DNA of 64,000 nucleotides, from positions 878,001 to 942,000 of the forward strand of contig JAGUCH010000009.1 of the NCBI GenBank assembly GCA_019096065.1. Reading direction: 5' to 3'. The position numbers and the translations under genes were made by a program. Under the pieces are notes generated by a model, which was not told where the DNA came from, did not search any database, and saw only the letters and a program-made list of their open reading frames with translations. Shown piece by piece: positions 23,350 to 34,370 of this stretch (its first letter is position 1; the number at the start of each line of letters is the position of its first letter). The DNA comes from Paracyclopina nana. Lineage: Eukaryota > Arthropoda > Copepoda > Cyclopoida > Cyclopettidae.

Positions 23350-23512
23350 AAACTTCGAGGTCAAACTCCGGAGACAGTCAACCTGGTGTCGCCGTCCTCG
23401 ACAGCCACGTCCTCGGCTTCTATGGAGGCAGCTTCGGATGCATCATATCGACCTAATCCAGCCAAAGCGTCGATGTCATTCTCCACCACCTCTCTGGAGC
23501 CTGGTTCCGAGC

Positions 23513-25807
23513 CTTTTTCTCGAAACAGTTCTAACCTAAAGGCAGAACTCAACGCCTTCAATGCAAAACTGGATGCCAATGGCATCGTACACGGGGAATC
23601 TAGAATTGAGGACTTCTCAGCTCTATCTGTCTTCCAAAAAAGGCTGATTTTGCTAGATAAAAGCTGTCATCTAACAAAACTTTTAGTTCAAAACGTCCAT
23701 GACGTCAATCATGCGTCCTTAAAAGAAACAATAATGGAAATTACTAGGTTCTTTCAAATAAAAGGACTACAAGTACTTGCCAAAAACATAATAAGACACT
23801 GCATGATTTGCAATCTAACGAAAGGAAAACCGTATCAAAGTCAGCACATGGCTCCACTTCCAGATTCAAAACTCGAAACTTTAAAACTCTTTGAATCTAT
23901 CTCTATAGACTTTGCAGGACCAATTAAAGTCCAAATTGGACGCTCAATTCTCAAGTACTACTTGTTGATCATAGTCTGCCAGCAAACCCATGCCTTTCAT
24001 ATGGAAATCACAGAAAGCATGGCAACAGAGCATATCATAACAGCTCTACAGCGATTTTGCAGCAAACGCAGAACCCCAAAAACTATAAGATCTGATAATG
24101 CAACTCAATTTTGTTGCGCTAAAAAACTATTGTTACCCGATATGAATAAAGTTCAAAATACCTTAAACATTGAAACATGGGAATTCTCTCCGGTATACAG
24201 CCCCCAGCATTCTATGCATAAACAACTTAATAAAGTCAGGTTTAAACTTTGACAATAGTGTCCTTCAAGTAAAAGATGAAAACAGATTCACGAACATGGC
24301 AAGTCCCCCCACGCTATGACTGGAAATGGGGAAGAATTACAAAATTTATTCCAGACAAAGACGGATTAATAAGAAAGTGCGAAATCTTGATAGCTCAAAA
24401 TCAAAGTAAAGCCAAAAAGAACGCAATAAAACAAGCAAAAACTGACGTAAATTCTACTCGTCAATTGATCCCGCTAAAAATACTGTAAAATGAGCTTTGG
24501 AAAACCCAAGCGGAAAATCGTCAGTGACGTATGTTTTCGTCGAGCAAGTTGCGGGGAATAAGCAAACGGTGAATCGCGCGGCGACTACCCGTAAACAAAG
24601 AACTTACTTGAGCTCCAAAAAACTTCCCAAAGTACGAATTAGAGGCCGATCAGAAAACGGTCAACAGAAAACCAATGACGTAGATCTCATTGCACGCGTA
24701 CCAGCTGAGACACTTCTCGGAGCCGGCTGAACACTATAAATAGCTCACGTGAGGCTAGGTTCGATCCCCATTGTGTCCAAAAACTTGCTCGAGTCCACCC
24801 AGCCGATTCTTCTTTGGAAAACTTTGAGAACAAAATCGTCGAACTCTGAAAGAAAATGGCTCATCAACTGTCCCCAGCCATCAACCGAAAACGGAACTAT
24901 CCATTCAAGTTCAACAAGCCTACCTTGTATAGCGACTTGAAAACGAAAGGCACAAGCATAGCAGAAGTCCTGCTGAACCAGATGAGCCGGATCCTTGGCT
25001 TGAAGCTCCAGGAAGTCCACATCTTGAGGATTCCCATGAAGCACCTAAAAAAGAGGCTGGATTGGCTTAAACTGGACAGTCTGAGGCTTCTATATCTGAG
25101 CAGGGGTAACGTTAAGGATGCTTTTCATGTATTTGCTGAAGTGGGACGGATTTATGACGATGCTATTAAACTCGTTAGCACAGCTGATCCTTACCCCATC
25201 CATAGAACTATGCAAAACGATGATTCGAGACGGATAGCTCTTCGTAATTATAACGAGCTCCAGCACGAGATAGGTGGTCTAGAGGACCTCATCCGCCAAA
25301 ACACTGGAGCTCCACCGCGAAACTCGACTCACATGTCCTCGACCTCGAAACCTGAAACTAGAAACAGAGGCAGTAGTCATGCAAAAAACAAAGGAAACGA
25401 AATGATCGCAAACTTCGAGCAGTCAGTCTCCTTCAGAGACCCGCGAACCGATCCAAAAGGGCTTCGCAGTACTTTGTCCAATGAACAAATTGTCCTTGTC
25501 CCGATTTCTGATTTAAACTCGATATTGAACAGGAACCCTCACATCACTGTCAACGAATTCTTTGAAACTAATAACAGTTTTGTGAGACGAGACCGCAGGT
25601 GGGAAATAAGGACTGGGGAAGCTAATTTCGTCTCCCACTCATGAAAACTTCGAGGTCAAACTCCGGAGACAGTCAACCTGGTGTCGCCGTCCTCGACAGC
25701 CACGTCCTCGGCTTCTATGGAGGCAGCTTCGGATGCATCATATCGACCTAATCCAGCCAAAGCGTCGATGTCATTCTCCACCACCTCTCTGGAGCCTGGT
25801 TCCGAGC
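23513..25807 (+). repeat. Tandem duplication of 2,295 bp, copy 2
   Basis: Second unit of the direct duplication, with integrase fragment (to 24252), DUF5641 domain (24276-24488), TATA box and ORF start at 24856. After 25807 the sequence continues into unique DNA (ATCGATGACGTCAGG), so this copy keeps the original downstream context, while copy 1 has the original upstream context. Confidence 0.95.
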
Positions 25808-26271
25808 CATCGATGACGTCAGGACTGACCACGACTCCGTCTGGTTCCGATCCAGAGTCGGCTCCGTCTTCTGACCTAGAAGCAGCCCAGCGAGGCATTC
25901 TGCCTTTCGAGCAACTGCTTTTGAAAATCGATGATGACGCTCCACCACCCTCGACTTCCGCAGCCCTAATGGCTTCGGAAATAGCCCCGCTGCCCCCTTT
26001 AAAGGTGGAGATTCCTCCGCCCGCAGCGGAACCTCTGATGGCGCCGCCCACCCAACCTCGACAAGCTCCAGTTCGCTTGGCTACACCGATTCCGCCGCCC
26101 CCAGGCTCCAGGGCTGGACTCAAATTATCCACCGAGATCCCCGAAGACTTATTGAAAAGGGAGGAAGGTGAAGAAGACGATGATGATATCGATATGACCG
26201 ACGCTCACGACCTCATGTTCGGCGAAGACAATGATGGCGACAACACAGCGCCGCCAGCAGGGAATGTTTGA
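24856..26271 (+). CDS. Unrecognised 471-codon ORF with one in-frame TGA
   Basis: Codons 1-262 (MAHQLSPAIN...) are followed by TGA at 25642-25644 and then the same frame stays open to 26271. The part after the stop is Ser/Thr/Pro-rich, then Pro-rich (PPLKVEIPPPAAEPL), and ends in a very acidic tail (EEGEEDDDDIDMTD). No membrane segment or zinc motif is visible. The TGA is also present in copy 1, so it predates the duplication: either an old mutation (CGA to TGA) or a recoded stop. It follows BEL pol on the same strand and may be its third ORF, or belong to a separate captured gene. Function unknown. Confidence 0.5.
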
Positions 26272-26447
26272 ACTTCGCCTTGTTTGTATTTTCCCGCCGC
26301 CTCATTTTGATCTCATTCTTTGTATGATCAGCTGACTAATAAAGATCAGTTACGTTCCAGCATTCACCGTTTACACTCGTTCTTTATTGAAAACTTTAGG
26401 TTTCATAAAAACAGTTAAAAACTACTTCATAGTCATCCGCAGTTCTC
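26272..26447 (+). terminator. 3' region with polyadenylation signal
   Basis: AATAAA at 26338-26343 lies about 67 bp after the stop of the 471-codon ORF; a GT-rich stretch follows. It probably ends the transcript and may lie in the 3' LTR. The opposite-strand gene ends at 26448, so the two units converge. Confidence 0.5.
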
Positions 26448-27849
26448 TTAAGGACCTAGTATTCTTGCAGCGACACTGCGCACAGGTATATAATCCTTAT
26501 TGTACTTTGGATCATATATACTCTTTGAGTGTTCAGAGTACGAAGGAACAGCATAGCTGACCTCGGGACTCTTCAAATGACATTCCACGAAGATTTTGCG
26601 CTGCAATGAAGTGAACTCAGGCCTGGTTTGCAGAGCTTGGAACAATTTCTGCATCTCAATAACCTTCTTGCCAGGTGACAGATCCGGATCCACCATTTGC
26701 AATACTACTCTCCTAGCGGAATCAACATCAACTATTTCATCAATATTGATGGCCTTAATCCGGTCATCCAGTGGGGCGTCCTCAGTATACCCAGACTGGT
26801 ACCAATGAATCCTTAGAAGCAGCATCAGCTATTTTCAAGATGCGTTCGAGGTTCCGCTCATAAATAACCTCAGGCTCAGCACCAAACATATGCTTAGCAG
26901 TCATTTGGGCTGTAGCAATAATCTTGTTGGCAGTGCTTGCATCATGCAAGTCAGTGTAGTGAGCTCGCACCACTCCCAGATCATACGGACTCAAAGCCAT
27001 CCCTTTGAGTAATTTCATTACAGTGGTCTCAACCACGTTACTTGGTTGTAAAACTACTGAGTTATTGAGGACGGTTAAGTCCTTCAAAGTCATCTTAGTG
27101 GAAGTAAGCATGGACTTCTGACCATCATGAAATCCAACTTTCTTGGGAATGGCAGATACATCCAAAGCCTTGTTTTTATTTGAGTCTCTTCGTGGTTGCT
27201 CCACATCAAAAGATGTCGATATCTCTAAATTCTCTTCATCCTCTGCCTTCGTGAAGAAATCAGGATGGAGATCAAATAGTGCAGCAACTGCATCAAATCC
27301 TGTGACCGGGTTAATGAGTTTCTCTTTATTGATCATCGTGATTAGGGCAGTTATTATCGGCCCCAACTCTTCAGTGGAACTAGTATCAGCCCCAGCATCT
27401 GCATCAGCAGCTTTGCTAAGAATGATCGATTTTTTCTCACTGAATACTTTATTCATATACTCCATACCAAAACAATAAAGGAGCAAAGCACACGTAGCAG
27501 AGTTCCGATCAGGGGGATCTATGGCATTAACATACCTGACGACCACCATGATCTGCCCAACAGGGTCATCCCGTGGCATCTGTTCAATAGTCTTCATGAT
27601 ATGCAAGTCAAGAGAGCAAGGTTCCTCAGTACTCAAAACTATGATATTAATCGCATTCCATGCCCTTATCACTCCATTTCTGTCAATATTCATGACATAG
27701 GTGGTCATTGGGTATTTAACCCATGACAAAAAATCTTTTACTGCCCTCCTGCTCTCCCCATAGGGAGTGCAAGGTTTTAGCAGCTTAACCAATTCATTCT
27801 CAGTGACATTTAAGTGCACTAAAAGTGCAGCTTTCAAGTCATGAGCCAT
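26448..27849 (-). pseudogene. Unrecognised helical protein gene with a frameshift (about 465 aa)
   Basis: The frame starts MAHDLKAALLVHLNVTENEL at 27849 and runs 355 aa to 26782. The continuing part (DDRIKAINIDEIVDVDS to ILGP) is in another frame, 26448-26825, so one frameshift lies at about 26782-26825. The protein is single-exon, predicted helical, without signal peptide or membrane segment. Size and lack of introns would fit an integrated viral nucleoprotein-like gene, but I see no diagnostic motif and do not claim it. It lies tail to tail with the BEL-linked ORF and upstream has a duplicated 50-bp motif (27855-27945). Confidence 0.5.
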
Positions 27850-28744
27850 ACTTCCGTTTTGTCGAAGAGAAACTCTCTAAGACTCAACTTATCCGTCCGT
27901 TTTGTCTAAGAGATAAAATCTCTGAGACTCAACTTGTCCTTTTCAGTACAACGTCAACACAAGTGTCAACTATTGTACTCTCGTAATGCGTGTGAATTAA
28001 AAGCTCAAGGCCTTTAAGGGTCACACTAAGCTGGTTTACCAGGTTTGAAACTAAAACTGTTCAAAGCACAGTCACGCTTCCTACTATGCCGGTCAAATAA
28101 GACGGAGATAAAGGTTGCACTTGCGATGACGAGGTTTTATTTCAAAAAATAAGATGGTACAGACAACTTTTACCAATGTAGTCTTCACCAAAAACACACA
28201 CGCACACAAATATACACACACACACACACAGAAATAGAAATGAGCACTTGCTCAGGATAGAGATTACCAAACCTAGGCACCAGATATCAAACAGAATCCT
28301 AAGTGCCCACAAGCTGAAAAACAAACGCTGCATCCACTTTTACCAGTTATGGACGCCACTAAGCTGAACAAGCTCAACAAAGTGAATGGAAAGAGAAAGG
28401 GTTAACCATACACACACACACAGGTACAGCGCCCGCCCAGGCGCGCACACTTTGCGCCCCAGAAGGGCCCTGGTCCAAAGCACCATGCACTTTCTAAGGT
28501 GGCTTCCACTCCAAGCTCCATGCACGCCCTGCGCGCTCCAGGTTTTGTTCTTCCACCTGCTTCAGCTTCTAACGGGTTCAACTTTCCAAAATGGCTCCCA
28601 TTTTAAGCTCCATCAATCCGTTAAAGCCCACAGGGGTAATGACACGCATGCCACCACCCGGCTACCATTTCCGGCTGCTTGGCTCCCAATATCCAGCTTA
28701 AGACAAGCAAGGACGTCCCCACGGGTCTTCTCCCTTAGGAAATG
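27850..28744. other. Non-coding stretch with imperfect duplication and CA microsatellites
   Basis: At 27855-27945 a unit beginning TCCGTTTTGTC and ending in GACTCAACTT occurs twice. CA-repeat microsatellites lie at about 28193-28230 and 28409-28422. A GC-rich patch follows (28425-28545). No supportable gene. Confidence 0.5.
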
Positions 28745-29359
28745 ATAGTACCAGGCCACACAACGTAGGAACCTAGGAAGGTTAAGCATCGGTTCCAAGT
28801 CCAGTACTAAGTTGCATCAACCGGAGCTGCCAGGTCTCACTCGCCGCAGTGCAGAGGCCGCAGCCTCATGTACACTGCTCCTGGCAAGGAACCTCTCGGC
28901 ATGCTTATGTACAGTTGACCAGTAGTTAAGTGTCGTCCTTTCACCCTGATCATTCCAGGGATCAGGACCTCGCTATGAGTCTGAGCACTAATATACTTCA
29001 TCAAGGTCTGGTGGTAGTCTCTATTCATTAGCTGGCACAACACATCATAACAGCTCCATCAAATCAGAGCTCAAAACAATATATAAGACAATAAAGCTTC
29101 TTCTCTGTGGCTGTCTCTTCAGTAATGTACTCTTCAACTTGGTGAGGATCTTCTGGCTTCAGCTGCAGGCAGAGTTCACCCCAGTCAACCTCCAGCTGTG
29201 AGTTTGACATGTTGCTTCTCTGAGGTATTTATATCTCCAAAGCATGATGAAATAAAAGGGAAGGTTGCGAGGTCCAAGTAGACACTGTTGCTCTGAATAG
29301 TCATCTTCTTCTTCCTTCTTTTCCACGTACCAAAACCCATGATGAACCTGTTGTCCATC
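28745..29359 (-). mobile_element. RepA repeat, copy 2 (inverted relative to copy 1)
   Basis: Reading on the - strand from 29359 it matches copy 1 from its first bases (GATGGACAAC) through landmarks such as ATTAGTGCTCAGACTCATAG, CCTGATCCCTGGAATGATCA and CCTTCCTAGGTTC. It is shorter, with a deletion near its start, and the terminal 30 bp differ. Its start lies directly at the stop codon of the TFIIB-like pseudogene. Confidence 0.75.
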
Positions 29360-30457
29360 AATGCTCTTTGTAAAGGTGCTCCTTCATGTTAACCTTCTTT
29401 CTTCCATCAGCTTTTTTGAGATGTTGGCGAATGTAGCGCAAAACAGCAACTTTACTTATGCCTCCGGCATTATGAATATCTCCAAGATTTGGTGTCCTAA
29501 GGTTGCTTTCCTGAATTAGGCAATAGCGATGAGCGCAGCACACAGTGCTAGGGTGATTAGAGCTCAACAAATCAACCTCTTGTAATGCGGCTGCACATTG
29601 CTTCTGTAGAGATGTCGGCAGGCCAAGGAGGCTACTCAGGCGAGTTAAAAGATCCAACAGTGTTAATCCGACTGTGGTTAATGAAGGAGATAACGCACCC
29701 GCAACGCCGGCTCTTGCAACTTTCTTTTCCAAATTTTCCAGTTTTTTCTGAGATACCTGTAATGCCTGCAATTTTGCGAAAAGACCTAGTGCATCCTTCC
29801 CACAAAAGAATCAAATGCAGACCATACGCCAACAAACAGTCGCGTTCAATATATCTCAGCTTGGGCATTTGCTTGATCAGGAATGTGTGTATCCCCACCA
29901 TATCTTTAGCGTAAATTGGAGGTATGTTGGCATTGAAACTCCACTTCAAGCTGAGTTGCAGTAAGTGAGGGGCACCACGCTCATTTTCCTCCTCAAAGTC
30001 CCCCAATTGCAACGCCTCCATCGTTTCAAGCAAGCAGTTTGCTGAGGGAGGAGTGGCGGAGATGGATGATGAAAAAAGGAAATTGTCCGTGACCAATCCA
30101 TATAGCCTTAGTGGAACTTAGTTGCGGTATTTTAGCACAGAGTGGCGCTTCAGTTGCTCATCGGGGCAGTCCGAAAAAAATGCTCTAAAACTCGGTTTAC
30201 ACTTAGCTGAAAATGCCAAACTCCCTTCAATGCGTCGAAATATCATCAAGTTTGCCTCAAAAGTCCATTAAAACCCACTGAAACCCTTGAATTACGAAAA
30301 TAATCTTCCCCGATGGAGCTCCCAGCGCCATCTCGCGTAGGAATTATCCCTACTCAAAACTGTTGTTCCACTAAGGCTATTGGTGACACACACCGGTGCC
30401 CTCATGCTGATCATCAACCACGTCTTCGTGCTTACACTCATTGATGATGTTGGACAT
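29358..30457 (-). pseudogene. TFIIB/BRF-like factor pseudogene, interrupted by a MITE and a frameshift
   Basis: Start MSNIINECKHED at 30457. The zinc-ribbon region reads ECKHE...VCHQ, then is cut by a MITE (30105-30377); removing the MITE and one TA continues in frame with YGLVTDN, the ribbon pattern C-x-C-G-L-V but with Tyr in place of the last Cys. The first cyclin-like repeat is in one frame (about 29760-30096, with CLLAYGLHLILL and SFRKIAGITGIS), the second in another (29358-29771, with CAAALQEVDLLSSNHPSTVCC and NLGDIHNAGGISKVAVLRYI), so a frameshift lies near 29740-29770. The second repeat has the layout of TFIIB-type factors (a helix, then a rT...I...aGvs..tir helix). Intronless, so a retrocopy or virus/mobile-element-borne copy. 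TFIIB, BRF1 and BRF2 cannot be separated from this. Confidence 0.6.
30105..30377. mobile_element. 273-bp MITE (copy 1), TA duplication
   Basis: Ends GCCTTAGTGGAAC and GTTCCACTAAGGC form terminal inverted repeats, flanked by TA at 30103-30104 and 30378-30379. No coding potential. A 262-bp copy in opposite orientation lies at 44057-44318. TA duplications with short inverted repeats point to a Tc1/mariner-type source. Confidence 0.88.
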
Positions 30458-30944
30458 GGTGACTCTCCTAGACAATTAATCTTTTGACGGCTTCGCTTAA
30501 ACTGCTTCAGAGGTTGTGCATAGTCCTCTGTTCTGTATGTATACTACCAGACCAGAAAATGTTTGAGGGTTGTAGCGGGTAGTGCACCCTAGAGGTAGCA
30601 GGATCGGTAGCTTCGTAGCCAATGCTCTCAAGTTTTAAGGTCAGGAGAAAGCTTGCGGTGGAAGTGAAAGCTTACCGGTACCGGTGATGATGTCCACTTT
30701 GATGCTCGCAATGAGACCGCCATCCGTGATGTAGACTATTAGAAGAAGAGCTTTGGCTATGTCTTGCTGATTGCAAATGCCCATTACATTAATGTGCACT
30801 TTCTCCTTGGAAGCTTGATCATTGTTGTTACCGTGTTTAGGCCGGGGGGGTCATAACGCTCCCATTGCAAAGTGGTTGGACGAACATTAATAATAAATAT
30901 ATATATAAAAAGATGATGGGCAATGAGCACATCACATCCTTGGA
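30458..30944. other. Stretch without a recognisable gene
   Basis: Upstream of the TFIIB-like pseudogene. I see no long frame, repeat array or promoter motif that I can support; some short frames are not convincing. Confidence 0.4.
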
Positions 30945-31830
30945 ACGTAACATAACTGGAATAAGACTGGACTGGACTGGACCTTCCCTGTGGAGCCCGT
31001 GGAGCCACCCGGAGGCCAGGAGGCCATGTCTATTCAACGCAACATCACCACCTCAAAATCACCTAAACCTCCCTTCTTCCATCATCAATTCATCTCCTCT
31101 AAACTCACCAATCTACTGCTGCTGCTGCTGCCTACTAATGTGAGCCGTGCATGGGCACATTACCTGACCTTGGTTGGAGGAGAAGTGGCTAGCCATTGCA
31201 TAGAGGATTTGCTAGCTGCTACATAGAGAAGCTGCATGCTGCTGCAAGATGATGGAGAGAAGCAGAAGGAAGCTGATGGAACACACTGCCTGCACATTGA
31301 CTGGAAAAGGGAGAAAATAATCGAGGAGTTACCTAGGAGACTTCAGAGAAGCAAGATGTAGGCCTTAGAGCTCAAGGCCTACTGAGTGAGCTCTGCCTTG
31401 CTATTGTCTGACCAGAGTTTCTCCATAGTGTGCTGAGGCATGAAGAAGATGGCCACAAGAATATTTACTGCTGTATTTAGTTCATTGTGCTAGTAGCCAT
31501 TAATTTGTGTGATGTTGCAAACTGAGTGAATAGACTGACACCTGACCATAAATTGTATATTGGTCCTCCTGGGCAGTTATGCATTCAAGTCTGAGGATGT
31601 TGAGGTTGTTGAGGACTTGGGTAGGAGGCCTAATCACAGGTCTACAGCACTGTAGCTTGCCAAGAGATGTCCTCGCCGGAGTTGGAGCACTGAGGTTGCG
31701 ACTTCAGGTCCAAGGCGGGTGGAGCATCCGGTACAGCACCCGATGGCTGCAACCGGTACCGAGGCCATAAAGCCGATGCTGACCTTCCTAGGCTTTAGAG
31801 GGTGTGACCGTCGCACATCAAAGATTTGTT
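30945..31830 (+). repeat. Diverged RepA-like repeat, copy 3
   Basis: Shares layout and the end segment with RepA copy 1: GCCGATGCTGACCTTCCTAGG followed by TTTAGAGGG and CCGTCGCACA near 31775-31820, versus the equivalent end of copy 1. The inner sequence is only loosely similar (AAGCAAGATGTAGG, GTGAGCTCTGCC), so it is a related family member or shares only the terminal part. Boundaries approximate. Confidence 0.4.
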
Positions 31831-31842
31831 GGATCGATTTAT

Positions 31843-33055
31843 TTAGAGGGTGTAAAAAAAAAGCACAAGAGAGAGAGCGTGAGCGAGCGATGATGACAAC
31901 GACTGGCAACTGCAACGATTCTTTTGCTGCAACTGCTGCTGCTGCCATTGCTGCTGCTGTTGCTGAGTAAAGCCACCAAACCAGTCATCAAAGTCATCCG
32001 TTGTCGTCATTTTCATCGTTGTCATCTTTGTCATCATCATTCTCATTGTCGTTGTCATCATCATCATCAATGTGGGCTATGTGCTGGATCTCTGTATTCT
32101 TTTCGACTTTGCTTGCTTTCTTTGACGATGATGACAAGCCGGGCAATCAGTGGTGGTTGCAGTGGATGACGTTGAATTTGTTTGGGAGAGCATTCGCTGC
32201 AATCTCTTCTCCTTTTGCTTTCTCTCCCTCAATAGCTCCCAATCGCGTTGATGATTGGCTAAGATGATGCTCACCCAATCTGACTCATCATAGTGAATCA
32301 ATCAAGTGGCATCATTGTCATCATCATCATTAGCAGTGGGCGCAAGGGTGGTGGCTTGATGGCTCCCTTCTCAAATTGACGTCGCCTGTACTGCTGCTGC
32401 TGTTCCGCTCAAGGAGCTGACTGCATCCACGCTCATGGCTCGTTGAAGCCGTGACATTTGCGGCAGAGTCGGCAATGGCGGTAACGACAACAACGATGAC
32501 GTTGGTGGCATTGCTTTATGTCCTGACTGCTGCTGCAGCTGCCGCTTGCTGCTGCTGCTGGCTATGGGGGAAAGTCACATGCCGTGTTTCATTTTCATGT
32601 GCCTTGCGAGCGTCCATTGCTTTGCGAGCGTTGCTAAACACTCTTTGCATTGGAATAATTTCAAACTAGTACCCTCGTGTGTGAAACCCGAAACCCTCTT
32701 CTTCTTCTTATACTTCTCCCCTACGCTCTTGAATTAGTGAATCACTGCTCATGCCTGATGTCATGATGTCACCCGATTCAACTCCCTGTCTTTGACTATC
32801 ACCGCTTGAAGCGGTAGTAGCGCTAGCAACATCATCATCTTCTTCTTCTTCATTACCACCAATCACTGTGATTGCATCATCAGGGTCATTGGGGTCGGCA
32901 TCGTGAGAAACAATGTTTTCAAAATCTCTGTTCGCCCACTCATCATTTTCAATAGTATGAATATTCATAGCTTCTTCTCTTAGGAGATTTCTGGTTCGCT
33001 TTGTAGGTGGAGGGCGTGAGGCTGTAAAAGACCCATCTAGATGGTTGTTGGACAT
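31843..33055 (-). pseudogene. Decayed - strand genes of a virus-like cluster (low complexity)
   Basis: A 115-aa frame (32708-33055, MSNNHLDGSFTASRPPPTK...) has a proline-rich start and a very acidic centre (GGNEEEEDDDVA). Further on, frames at 32077-32301 (DESDWVSIILANHQRDWELL, basic helix) and 31843-32070 (poly-Gln, poly-Met/Thr from GTT/CAT-type triplet repeats) look like remains of the same strand's genes broken by frameshifts. No family recognised. They follow the other - strand genes of the proposed virus-like element and could be its structural or regulatory genes (inference only). Confidence 0.35.
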
Positions 33056-33139
33056 TGAAGAAGGGTTGTTGCTATCACTCGGTCTAGGAATGGAGGTTGC
33101 AATGAAATGACCAGTGAAAGCATTGCTCGAACGTATTCT

Positions 33140-33670
33140 TTATGAGTCTTCTTGACCCGCAATCTCTCGGTTTGTGAGTCTAAAACTTGGAATACCAAGA
33201 CGACGTTTCACCTTCAACATCCTCCGCAATTCTTGAGGATTGGGTCGAAGAAGCTCCAATGAGTTGTTCTCAAGCATTCCCATCTCCTTTGCTTCATTCG
33301 CAACCAAGGGTTGATTTTCACTTATTATTTCATCATTTTCCCTTTCTTGAGGTGCACCATCATCATCATCTGTGGGGGTTAAATTGTCATGGTTTTCAGT
33401 TGCTTCTACTTCATTTTCATCATTCACGCTAGGAGGAGGAGGTTCGGCGGAGGAGGTTCGGTGGAGGAGGTTTGGCTGTTGCTTGCTGAGCTGGAGGAGG
33501 CTAAATGTCAGCGTTGTACTCTCGCAGCTTTTGTAATTCATAATGGTCCTTTCCTTCTCAATTTTCTTTACTAGCACATCAAAGAGAGGTTTAGGCACCA
33601 AAGCCATCTCAGCAAAGCTGGAGACGAATGCTTTCTTACGCGTTGGCAACCGCAGTATATCCCCATCCAT
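33140..33670 (-). CDS. Unrecognised 176-aa protein of the virus-like cluster
   Basis: The frame begins MDGDILRLPTRKKAFVSSF, contains EMALVPKPLFDVLVKKIEKE near its start, a polar Pro/Asp/Glu-rich centre, and ends with a basic block (RRMLKVKRRLGIPSFRL). A short 'valVP..lyd.L' segment followed by an acidic linker recalls small proteins seen beside packaging ATPases in integrated virus-like elements; I have no name for it. Its start lies immediately downstream (in transcription) of the 4.05-kb inverted-repeat insertion. Confidence 0.4.
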   Translation of the reverse strand: MDGDILRLPTRKKAFVSSFAEMALVPKPLFDVLVKKIEKERTIMNYKSCESTTLTFSLLQLSKQQPNLLHRTSSAEPPPPSVNDENEVEATENHDNLTPTDDDDGAPQERENDEIISENQPLVANEAKEMGMLENNSLELLRPNPQELRRMLKVKRRLGIPSFRLTNREIAGQEDS

Positions 33671-34370
33671 TATTACTCGCAGCGGGAGAGATAAAAGGGC
33701 CTGGCAAATGTGACGCCAGGGTTTGACACAAATGAGGCATTGCTTTTTTTGACTATAGGCCTACCCGATTTTTTTTGCTCAGCTCTTCAGGGGCCCCATG
33801 GGGTCACCAAAACACCAAAGATTTTTCTCCTGAGTGGCCGGGAAGTGCCTCAAAATCAAGATTTTTTCCAGCCTTGCCATCCGCCATTTCGCGATTTTTA
33901 TTATTAGTCTGATTTAATTTTTCCGTTAAATTGTCGCGCGTACTACGTAGCGAAGCAGTGTGACGTCACTAAGTTGCATCAGCTGCAAACTGCATGGTCA
34001 GATACGCTGCGGCCACCGAATTCTAAACAGCCGAAAAGTGAGCCAAATTCCCCGAAAAAACAGGCTGTGATTCTGGAAAGCCACAATTCTTGAAAAGAAG
34101 GCCTAATTTTCGTAATAAGGAGCCGAGCCTTTCCATGAAAACATGCCGAATTCTGGTGCAAAACTTATTCCCTTGAAAAAAAATGGCTTACTGCCGGAAT
34201 AAGGAGCCCAGATGAAGGAGCCGAGATTGCCATGGAAAACAAGCCATGAAAAATTGGCTTATGAGAAAAACTGGCTGCAATTCTCATTAAAAAAGCAAGA
34301 TCCCAAATGCCAAGAAAAAAGGTGAGGTTTCAGACTTCATTGTTTGAAATATTAAAAAAAGATATTTTCA

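Larger units (their letters stand above)
21218..23512 (+). repeat. Tandem duplication of 2,295 bp, copy 1
   Basis: Nearly identical to 23513-25807 at a constant offset of 2,295 bp. The unit runs from a TTTTTCTCG in the BEL integrase, through the DUF5641 domain and a TATA-box region, into the ORF beginning MAHQLSPAIN, and ends in GGTTCCGAGCC. Only a few substitutions separate the copies (for example in the integrase at 21476/23771 and in the ORF at about 22829/25124). Confidence 0.95.

Noticed and set aside
31843-32070. Poly-Met/Thr/Gln frame as a gene on its own
   Set aside because: It is mainly triplet microsatellite; kept only as part of the decayed - strand cluster.
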